From contig JAESUF010000113.1 of the NCBI GenBank assembly GCA_016763215.1, positions 1 through 5,199 on the forward strand: a stretch of 5,199 nt of DNA. Direction: 5' to 3'. Position 1 is the first letter of the stretch. The number at the start of each line of letters is the position of its first letter. Positions 1-5,199 of this stretch are shown in pieces. The notes beneath the pieces are model-generated. The model had not been told where the DNA came from and searched no databases. It saw only the letters and a list, made by a program, of their open reading frames with translations. The translations under genes were made by a program, and so were the position numbers. The DNA comes from Flavobacteriaceae bacterium (GTDB lineage: Bacteria; Bacteroidota; Bacteroidia; Flavobacteriales; Flavobacteriaceae).

Positions 1-278
1 CATTTTTTTATGAACTTTTTGTACCATTCATATTTATCTATTGTTGATGGGTCTATTCCTTCTTTTTCTAATTGAAGTTGCTCCGTTTTTTGATGTAAGA
101 GCAGGTTCAAAGCTTCTTTCAATAAAACAACCAAACTAAGTCCAACTAAGGCAATCCAAACCAATGGGTTCTCATAGATATTTAAAGGATTTTCATAACT
201 TATAAATGCTGATATTAATCCAACAAATGAATTAATCAAGAAAATAATGTAGGCGATTGATTGTAAATACTTTTTCAT
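1..278 (-). CDS. ccoP: cbb3-type cytochrome c oxidase subunit CcoP, N-terminal part (runs off left edge)
   Basis: Only the first 92 codons are present; the frame is still open at base 1. The ATG at 278-276 lies in an ATGA overlap with the ccoQ stop codon, which argues for translational coupling and fixes the start. The visible protein has two hydrophobic segments, about residues 4-25 and 38-60, then a charged stretch containing GIDPSTIDKYEWYKKF (residues 74-89), which I recognise as typical of flavobacterial CcoP/FixP N-terminal domains. CcoP is the membrane-anchored c-type cytochrome subunit that passes electrons to CcoO and on to the haem b3-CuB site in CcoN. Its CxxCH haem motifs would lie beyond the left edge and cannot be confirmed here. 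A YENPL pentapeptide occurs twice (residues 28-32 and 35-39), next to the second membrane helix. Identification rests on the N-terminal domain and on position directly after ccoNO-ccoQ. Confidence 0.93.
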   Translation of the reverse strand, partial: MKKYLQSIAYIIFLINSFVGLISAFISYENPLNIYENPLVWIALVGLSLVVLLKEALNLLLHQKTEQLQLEKEGIDPSTIDKYEWYKKFIKK

Positions 279-463
279 GATTTCCTGTTTTTTAAGTTAT
301 CGTTTAAAGGCAATTGACTTACCTCATTGGTATATTCTTTCTTCGCTGTAAATACCCACCAAAACAACACTACGAAAAAAGTAAAGAAAATGAGTAGGGA
401 GATAAGTGGATAAATTTCGATTCCAGTAATACTCACCAAATGATTTTTTACGAATTTTAACAT
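275..463 (-). CDS. ccoQ: CcoQ/FixQ-like small cbb3 oxidase subunit
   Basis: This 62-residue protein has one strong membrane segment rich in Phe, Leu, Val and Trp (about residues 17-39). A short positively charged patch (AKKEY) and a polar tail rich in Asn and Lys follow it, and a short N-terminal stretch precedes it. Single-span proteins of this size between ccoN/O and ccoP are CcoQ/FixQ family members, which associate with the oxidase and help its assembly or stability. They conserve little sequence, so the assignment depends mainly on size, topology and position. The start is 4 bp after the ccoNO stop, and the TGA stop overlaps the ccoP ATG, so the gene sits tightly inside the operon. No Shine-Dalgarno sequence is visible, as is usual in Bacteroidota. 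Confidence 0.85.
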   Translation of the reverse strand: MLKFVKNHLVSITGIEIYPLISLLIFFTFFVVLFWWVFTAKKEYTNEVSQLPLNDNLKNRKS

Positions 464-467
464 GATA

Positions 468-2669
468 CTAATTGTTTTTACTTAGTTGGTCTTTTACATC
501 TTTCACTTTAATGTCAACACCTAAACGTTGTAAATAGGCAATTAAAGCAATAATCTCTCTATCCTTCATTTCTATGAATAACAACCCTTTTTCAGCAGCA
601 TATTTTTTATCTGCTTCATAATTTTCTGCAAAATCTGGATCAGAATATAGGTTCTGCTGAATCTTGGAACCTTGAGCATTCATACTTTCTTGTGCATTTG
701 CAATATCATCATCAGTATAAGGAACCCCTAACGTTTTCATTGCTCTCATTTTCCCTTCAGTATTTGATTTATCCAACTGATCTCTTACAATCCATTGATA
801 TGCAGGCATTATAGAGCCGGGAGATGTACTTTGAGGGTCATACATATGGTTTAAGTGCCAATTGTCTGAATACTTTCCTCCAATTCTCATAAGGTCGGGT
901 CCAGTACGTTTACTTCCCCATAAAAAGGGATGGTCATAGACGTATTCTCCAGCTTTGGAATACTCACCATAACGTTCTACTTCACTTCTAAATGGGCGAA
1001 TCATTTGTGAGTGACACCCTACACAACCTTCTCGGATATAGAGGTCTCTCCCCTCCAATTCTAATGGAGTATATGGTTTTACACTGGTGATGGTTGGAAT
1101 ATTAGAATCTACCAATAGGGTCGGAATAATTTGTACAACACCACCGATTAGAATTGCAATTGTAGCATAGATCGTTAACTTCACAGGTTTTCTTTCTAAC
1201 CACGTATGGAAGCCTTCACCTTTTTGTCTATACTTTGAAACTTTCTTTAGTGCAGGTGCTTCAGCCAACTCATCTGTTACTTTAGACCCAGAACGCACTG
1301 TCATAATAACATTGTATAACATTACAATCGCTCCTATAATAAATAAACTACCTCCAATAGCGCGCATCCAATACATTGGAATAATTTCATTTACGGTCTC
1401 TAAAAAATTTGGGTATGTTAAGTTTCCATCTGGGTTAAACTGTTTCCACATAGAAGCTTGTACAAATCCAGCTACATACATTGGTAGTGCGTACATAACA
1501 ATTCCAAGAGTTCCTATCCAAAAATGGAAGTTCGCCAATCCTTTAGAGAATAATTTCGTTTTAAACATTCTCGGAATCAACCAATACAACATACCAAACG
1601 TAAAAAACCCATTCCAAGCCAATGCTCCTACATGTACATGGGCTATAATCCAATCACTAAAATGGGCAATAGCATTTACATTTTTTAAGGATAACATTGG
1701 CCCCTCAAAGGTTGCCATACCATAACCAGTAATAGCGACAACCATGAATTTTAAAACCGGATCTGTTCTTACCTTATCCCAAGCACCACGAAGTGTTAAC
1801 AATCCATTAATCATTCCTCCCCACGAAGGAGCAAGTAACATTATTGAAAAAGCAACTCCTAAATTCTGAGCCCAATCTGGTAATGTAGAATACAATAAAT
1901 GGTGTGGTCCTGCCCAGATATAAATAAAGATCAACGACCAAAAATGCACAATGGATAATCGATAAGAGTACACGGGTCTGTTGGCTGCTTTAGGCACAAA
2001 ATAGTACATCAACCCTAAGAACGGGGTTGTTAAGAAAAATGCAACTGCATTATGTCCATACCACCATTGCACCAAAGCATCTTGAACTCCTGCGTAAACG
2101 GAATAGCTTTTTAAAAAGCTAACAGGTAGTGCTAGACTATTAAAAATATGAAGGATTGCTACTGTAACAAAGGTTCCTAGATAAAACCAAACAGCTACAT
2201 ACAAGTGTCTTTGGCGTCTTTTAAAGATTGTCCAAATCATGTTCACTCCAAAAGCTACCCAAACTAGTGCTATTACAATATCAATAGGCCATTCTAATTC
2301 TGCATATTCTTTGGAGCTCGTATACCCAAGAGGTAAGGTAATTGCAGCTGCAACGATAATTAATTGCCATCCCCAGAAATTGAAATTACTTAAAAAGTTA
2401 CTCGCCATTCTAGTTTTCAACAATCGCTGTAATGAATAATATACACCAGCGAAAATTGCATTTCCTATAAAGGCAAAAATAACTGTATTTGTATGCAATG
2501 GTCGTAGCCGTCCAAAGCTTAACCAAGAAATACCATCGGTTATATTAGGAAATAAAAACATAAACGCTAGCAATAATCCAATAGAAAACCCTACAATTCC
2601 CCATAACATGGTTGCAAAAATGAATTTTTTTACGATTTTATTATCGTAATAAAATTGTTGCATTTCCAT
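468..2669 (-). CDS. ccoNO: fused cbb3-type cytochrome c oxidase subunits CcoN-CcoO (terminal oxidase)
   Basis: The 733-residue protein joins the catalytic subunit CcoN (about 1-457) to the monohaem cytochrome c subunit CcoO (about 496-733). In CcoN the expected ligands are present: H59 and H346 for low-spin haem b, H344 for haem b3, and H206 (WWYGH), H256 and H257 (AGPHH) for CuB. Y250 matches the tyrosine that is cross-linked in cbb3 enzymes, and E322 (FEGP) the conserved glutamate near haem b3. All are offset by one from the numbering I recall for the Pseudomonas stutzeri enzyme. In CcoO one membrane helix (about 498-518) leads into CVGCH (549-553), the covalent haem c site, and then GSIMPAY with the likely axial ligand M621. 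The enzyme reduces O2 to water with high affinity and pumps protons across the inner membrane. A charged linker of about 40 residues (458-495) replaces the usual gene boundary, with no stop or frameshift. The first ATG at 2669 is used here; a second Met at codon 3 is also possible. The stop is TAG. Confidence 0.98.
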   Translation of the reverse strand: MEMQQFYYDNKIVKKFIFATMLWGIVGFSIGLLLAFMFLFPNITDGISWLSFGRLRPLHTNTVIFAFIGNAIFAGVYYSLQRLLKTRMASNFLSNFNFWGWQLIIVAAAITLPLGYTSSKEYAELEWPIDIVIALVWVAFGVNMIWTIFKRRQRHLYVAVWFYLGTFVTVAILHIFNSLALPVSFLKSYSVYAGVQDALVQWWYGHNAVAFFLTTPFLGLMYYFVPKAANRPVYSYRLSIVHFWSLIFIYIWAGPHHLLYSTLPDWAQNLGVAFSIMLLAPSWGGMINGLLTLRGAWDKVRTDPVLKFMVVAITGYGMATFEGPMLSLKNVNAIAHFSDWIIAHVHVGALAWNGFFTFGMLYWLIPRMFKTKLFSKGLANFHFWIGTLGIVMYALPMYVAGFVQASMWKQFNPDGNLTYPNFLETVNEIIPMYWMRAIGGSLFIIGAIVMLYNVIMTVRSGSKVTDELAEAPALKKVSKYRQKGEGFHTWLERKPVKLTIYATIAILIGGVVQIIPTLLVDSNIPTITSVKPYTPLELEGRDLYIREGCVGCHSQMIRPFRSEVERYGEYSKAGEYVYDHPFLWGSKRTGPDLMRIGGKYSDNWHLNHMYDPQSTSPGSIMPAYQWIVRDQLDKSNTEGKMRAMKTLGVPYTDDDIANAQESMNAQGSKIQQNLYSDPDFAENYEADKKYAAEKGLLFIEMKDREIIALIAYLQRLGVDIKVKDVKDQLSKNN

Positions 2670-2693
2670 AATCTGTGTATTTAAATATATTAG

Positions 2694-2858
2694 TTAGTTA
2701 TCCTTTTCTTCTTTGACGATTTCATCATCAAACAGCATGCGAACAGAAGGTGTATAAGAATCGTCATATTGACCACTCTTTACCGATATGATAAATGCGA
2801 TAAAAAAAATTAAAGCCACTAAAATGCTTAATGCAAGTAGTAAATAAATTACGCTCAT
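2694..2858 (-). CDS. ccoS: cbb3-type cytochrome oxidase assembly protein CcoS
   Basis: This short gene (54 codons plus TAA) was found by translating the spacer between ccoI and ccoNO. The product has an N-terminal membrane helix (about residues 3-25) followed by VKSGQYDDSYTPSVRMLFDD (residues 26-45). The GQYDD core and the following P-x-x-R-x-L pattern are the hallmark of the CcoS/FixS family. The usual length is about 45-70 residues, so this one appears complete. In other bacteria CcoS is needed for a functional cbb3 oxidase with its cofactors in place, acting with the CcoI copper ATPase. The ATG at 2858-2856 begins right at the membrane helix and no better upstream start was found. The gene lies 24 bp before ccoNO and 171 bp after ccoI, and its acidic/basic C-terminal tail ends in EEKDN. 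Confidence 0.95.
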   Translation of the reverse strand: MSVIYLLLALSILVALIFFIAFIISVKSGQYDDSYTPSVRMLFDDEIVKEEKDN

Positions 2859-2880
2859 AAGTTGCCTGATAAAATCACTG

Positions 2881-2911
2881 TAAAATTACCTTGGGATCTT
2901 CTCGTAGAAAA
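2881..2911 (-). promoter_or_regulatory. putative Bacteroidota-type promoter for ccoS-ccoNO-ccoQ-ccoP
   Basis: On the minus strand TAATTTTA (2888-2881) matches the Bacteroidota -7 element TAnnTTTG at all but the last base. A TTTT (2911-2908) lies 19 bp upstream, where the -33 TTG would be expected. The poor -33 box is what one sees at activator-dependent promoters, and it abuts the CRP/FNR-like dyad. Transcription would begin near 2875-2877 and leave a leader of roughly 18 nt before the ccoS ATG. In such AT-rich DNA similar strings arise by chance, so confidence is modest. Confidence 0.35.
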
Positions 2912-2924
2912 TGACATTTATCAT
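2911..2924. promoter_or_regulatory. candidate CRP/FNR/FixK-family binding site upstream of ccoS
   Basis: The dyad ATGA-N6-TCAT has TGA and TCA half-sites at exactly the spacing of the FNR/FixK consensus (TTGA-N6-TCAA). It lies in the noncoding gap between ccoI and ccoS, with its centre at about 2917.5. If the promoter proposed at 2881-2911 is real, the centre falls near -40 to -41, the classic place for an activator that touches RNA polymerase. cbb3 operons in many bacteria are induced at low oxygen by FNR/FixK-type regulators, so the context fits. The outer bases differ from the consensus, and the match rests on a single site, so it is a proposal only. Confidence 0.45.
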
Positions 2925-2935
2925 GTTTCAGCATG

Positions 2936-2956
2936 TTTTTTATACAGTATTAAAAA
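2936..2956. repeat. imperfect AT-rich palindrome in the ccoI-ccoS spacer
   Basis: Two 10-bp arms, TTTTTTATAC (2936-2945) and GTATTAAAAA (2947-2956), are complementary except at one position and flank a single central A. It lies about 75 bp after the ccoI stop and just upstream of the CRP/FNR-like dyad on the transcribed strand. It could be a regulator operator, a weak hairpin ending or protecting the ccoI message, or a chance AT-rich symmetry. There is no GC-rich stem, so a standard intrinsic terminator is unlikely. Confidence 0.3.
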
Positions 2957-3029
2957 TTGATTCCCATACTTCCTTTTTCTTTCAAATATTCACCGAAAGC
3001 CAAATAAAAATTGCGTGTAAAAGGGCTCT

Positions 3030-5199
3030 TTATTTCAATTCTCTTGAAATGATATTGGTTGCAAGTGTTGTAAACACAACTATACTGATAGAGCTTAAGG
3101 GCATTAAAATAGCAGCAATGACAGGAGAAAGTTGTCCTGTAATCGCAAAATACAAACCAACGAGATTGTAAACTAGCGACACAACAAATGCTTGTCGGAC
3201 TATACGCATTGATTGTTTAGAAAGCTCTATAAATATTGGGACATCTTGAAATTTTCGAGCATCTAAAATGGCATCACAAGCAGGCGAAAACACATTTATA
3301 TCTTCCGATAGAGCAATACCAACATCACTCTGTGCTAAAGCTCCAGAATCATTCAATCCATCTCCAATCATTACTACACTATGATGATTCTTTTGAAGTT
3401 TTTGGATGTACTTTAGTTTATCTTCTGGTTTTTGGTGAAAGTGCTTTGAAGTCTTTGCAGGAAGCAATTGAGTTAAATACTCTTTTTCTCCTTCATTATC
3501 TCCTGAGAGAATTGTAGTTTGATAGGCACTGGAGAGTTGTTTAAAAACATTTTCAACACCCTCCCTGTATTTATTTTTTATCGTAAAACACCCCACGTAT
3601 GATTCGTTAAAGCGAATATGAACAGTGGTATCAAAATTCGTTTGAAGTGTTTCATGATTCACAAATGATTGAGATCCAATTTTCACAAAATACCCTCCTG
3701 CTTTTCCTTCAATTCCTTTCCCTACATATTCTTTAAAACCAGTAACTTGAATTACTTTCTCTTCATTGAACTCATTGTATATTTTTCGACTAAGCGTGTG
3801 ATTGGAAGCCCTTAGTACACTTTTTAGTGCAGATCTTTCATTAAGTATTAGTTTAGTTCCTTTATAAGAAATCTCATTTTCTAAATTGGAAGTAATCGTT
3901 CCTGTTTTATCAAAAATGACACTAGTTACACTTCCTAATTTTTCAATTACAAGGGCGTTTTTTACATAAAATTTATGCCTTCCAAAGATTCGCAACATAT
4001 TTCCAGATGTAAACGGAGCGGCCAATGCTATAGCACATGGACAAGCAATAATTAGTATCGCTGTAAAGACATTCAATACTTTAGACGAATCATAAAACAG
4101 CCAGAATATGGAAGCAACCACAGCAATGAATAGAATTGTAACTGTAAACGATTTACTAACTCGATCCGTGAGAGAGGTAAACGATGATTTTTTAGTTTCT
4201 GTAAATACATCGTTACTCCACAATTGCGTAAGGTAACTTTGAGAAACAGAAGTTAATGCTTCGATCTCTACAACACCTTCTATTTGTCTTCCACCTGCAA
4301 AAACTTTATCGCCAGATTTTTTAACAATCGGTTTGGATTCTCCAGTGACAAAACTATAATCGATATGTGCTGATGAACTAATTAAAATTCCATCAACGGG
4401 AATTATTTCTTGATTCCGTATCAACAATCGGTCGCCTTTTTCTACTTCATAAATTTCTATATTTTCTTCTTTTTCTTTATTTAACCTAGTCACAGCAATT
4501 GGGAAATAGGATTTATAATCACGCTCAAACGACAAAAAATTATAGGTTTTTTGTTGAAAAAATCTCCCAAGTAACAAGAAAAAAACCAATCCCGATAGGC
4601 TGTCATAAAAGCCTGTTCCAAGATCAAATAAAATTTCTATTGTACTTCTAACAAACAAAACAGAAATTCCTAAGGCAATAGGAACATCTATATTGAACAA
4701 TTTAGATCGCAACCCTTTATAAGCAGAAATAAAATAGTCACTGGCAGCATAAAAAACAACGGGTACCGAAAAAAACAGCATCAACCATCTAAAAACATAC
4801 TTGTATTTCTCCAACCAAAATTCCGATACTTCAAAATACTCAGGAAACGAGAGAAACATAATATTTCCAAAAGCAAAGCCTGCTATTCCTAATTTATAAA
4901 TTAAACTTCTATTTATAGGTTTCTTTTTTCCTTCTGTATCATCTAAACTAATGAAAGGATTATATCCAATAGAGCTTAATAGAATAACCAATTCTTTTAA
5001 TGTTGTCTTTTCTGAATTAAAAGAAATACGGACAGTCTTTTTAGGAAAATCAACCAAAGAAGAAACAACACCCTTATTAAGTTTGTGAAGGTTTTCTAAC
5101 ACCCAAATACAAGAACTACAATGAATATGAGGAATGTATAAAGTAACTACTTGTGTAGCACCATCATCAAAATCTAAAAGCTTGGTTACAATGTTTCTA
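3030..5199 (-). CDS. ccoI: CcoI/FixI copper-translocating P1B-type ATPase, C-terminal 722 residues (start beyond right edge)
   Basis: The frame is open from the right edge to the TAA at 3032-3030. Numbering from the first visible residue, the order is: a heavy-metal-associated domain with HCSSC (Cys27, Cys30); four membrane helices (about 101-215); the actuator loop with TGES (285-288); a membrane helix pair holding the ion-binding CPC (386-388); the phosphorylated Asp430 in DKTGT; the nucleotide-binding domain; GDGLND (612-617); and two final helices with YN and a Met-x-x-Ser-Ser pattern typical of copper transporters. CcoI exports copper for CuB of cbb3 oxidase, and its place directly before ccoS-ccoNO supports that role over general copper efflux. 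A GTG at 5102 is not the start: the reading frame continues upstream through the copper-binding CxxC, which would otherwise be lost. Flavobacterial CcoI normally carries an extra Cys-rich N-terminal domain, which would lie outside the window. The nucleotide-domain motif reads SNHTLS, with His467 followed by Thr where P1B ATPases usually have Pro. Confidence 0.96.
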   Translation of the reverse strand, partial: RNIVTKLLDFDDGATQVVTLYIPHIHCSSCIWVLENLHKLNKGVVSSLVDFPKKTVRISFNSEKTTLKELVILLSSIGYNPFISLDDTEGKKKPINRSLIYKLGIAGFAFGNIMFLSFPEYFEVSEFWLEKYKYVFRWLMLFFSVPVVFYAASDYFISAYKGLRSKLFNIDVPIALGISVLFVRSTIEILFDLGTGFYDSLSGLVFFLLLGRFFQQKTYNFLSFERDYKSYFPIAVTRLNKEKEENIEIYEVEKGDRLLIRNQEIIPVDGILISSSAHIDYSFVTGESKPIVKKSGDKVFAGGRQIEGVVEIEALTSVSQSYLTQLWSNDVFTETKKSSFTSLTDRVSKSFTVTILFIAVVASIFWLFYDSSKVLNVFTAILIIACPCAIALAAPFTSGNMLRIFGRHKFYVKNALVIEKLGSVTSVIFDKTGTITSNLENEISYKGTKLILNERSALKSVLRASNHTLSRKIYNEFNEEKVIQVTGFKEYVGKGIEGKAGGYFVKIGSQSFVNHETLQTNFDTTVHIRFNESYVGCFTIKNKYREGVENVFKQLSSAYQTTILSGDNEGEKEYLTQLLPAKTSKHFHQKPEDKLKYIQKLQKNHHSVVMIGDGLNDSGALAQSDVGIALSEDINVFSPACDAILDARKFQDVPIFIELSKQSMRIVRQAFVVSLVYNLVGLYFAITGQLSPVIAAILMPLSSISIVVFTTLATNIISRELK

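Noticed and set aside
1312..1725. Plus-strand open frame of 137 codons
   Set aside because: It lies antisense to the conserved CcoN core and resembles no family; its composition follows from the codons of the real gene on the other strand.
2239..2439. Plus-strand open frame of 66 codons
   Set aside because: It is antisense to CcoN membrane helices, with no recognisable motif or start signal.
2867..2877. TGAT-AAA-ATCA inverted repeat just before the ccoS start as a second FNR site
   Set aside because: The gap between TGA and TCA is 5 bp rather than the 6 bp of the FNR/FixK consensus, and it would sit at or after the proposed transcription start. At most it is a repressor site or chance.
3032..3050. 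Hairpin with a 7-bp stem (ATTTCAA / TTGAAAT) at the ccoI stop codon as a terminator
   Set aside because: The stem has a single G-C pair and is not followed by a U tract in the transcribed direction, and most of it is coding sequence.
2911..3171. Plus-strand open frame of 86 codons spanning the ccoI-ccoS spacer
   Set aside because: More than half overlaps the conserved C-terminus of ccoI, and the rest covers the spacer with the regulatory dyad. No family resemblance or plus-strand promoter is evident.
3236..3517. Plus-strand open frame of 93 codons
   Set aside because: It is antisense to the GDGLND region of ccoI, which is under strong protein constraint; it reads as a shadow frame.

Overview
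This window is a cbb3-type cytochrome c oxidase locus read entirely from the minus strand. It is AT-rich. The gene order (ccoI, ccoS, a fused ccoN-ccoO gene, ccoQ, ccoP), the CcoN-CcoO fusion, the absence of Shine-Dalgarno sequences and the CcoP N-terminus (ending in a GIDPSTIDKYEWYKKF stretch) all point to a member of the Bacteroidota, most likely a Flavobacteriia/Flavobacteriaceae species. The genus cannot be fixed from the sequence.

In the direction of transcription (right to left), the window opens inside ccoI (minus strand, 5199 to 3030). This is a P1B-type copper ATPase whose true start lies beyond the right edge. A 171-bp spacer follows (3029 to 2859). It is the only real intergenic gap in the window, and it holds a candidate CRP/FNR/FixK-type dyad with a weak Bacteroidota-type promoter placed for activation of the downstream genes. 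Next comes a 54-codon ccoS (2858 to 2694) and, after 24 bp, the 733-codon ccoNO fusion (2669 to 468). After 4 bp comes ccoQ (463 to 275), whose stop codon overlaps the start codon of ccoP by 4 nt. CcoP runs off the left edge after 92 codons.

The genes form one functional set. CcoNO carries the haem b / haem b3-CuB reaction centre and the first c-type haem. CcoP would supply further c-type haems. CcoQ is a small membrane subunit or assembly factor. CcoI and CcoS serve maturation and copper supply to the active site. The tight packing from ccoS to ccoP implies one transcript, and the spacer after ccoI suggests that ccoSNOQP can also be driven from an internal, oxygen-responsive promoter.

I found no mobile element, RNA gene, CRISPR array or unrecognised gene. 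The plus-strand open frames all lie over these genes and look like shadows. The points most worth checking are the spacer's regulatory dyad, a His-Thr in place of the usual His-Pro in the CcoI nucleotide-binding domain, and two palindromes. I do not see a previously undescribed system here.
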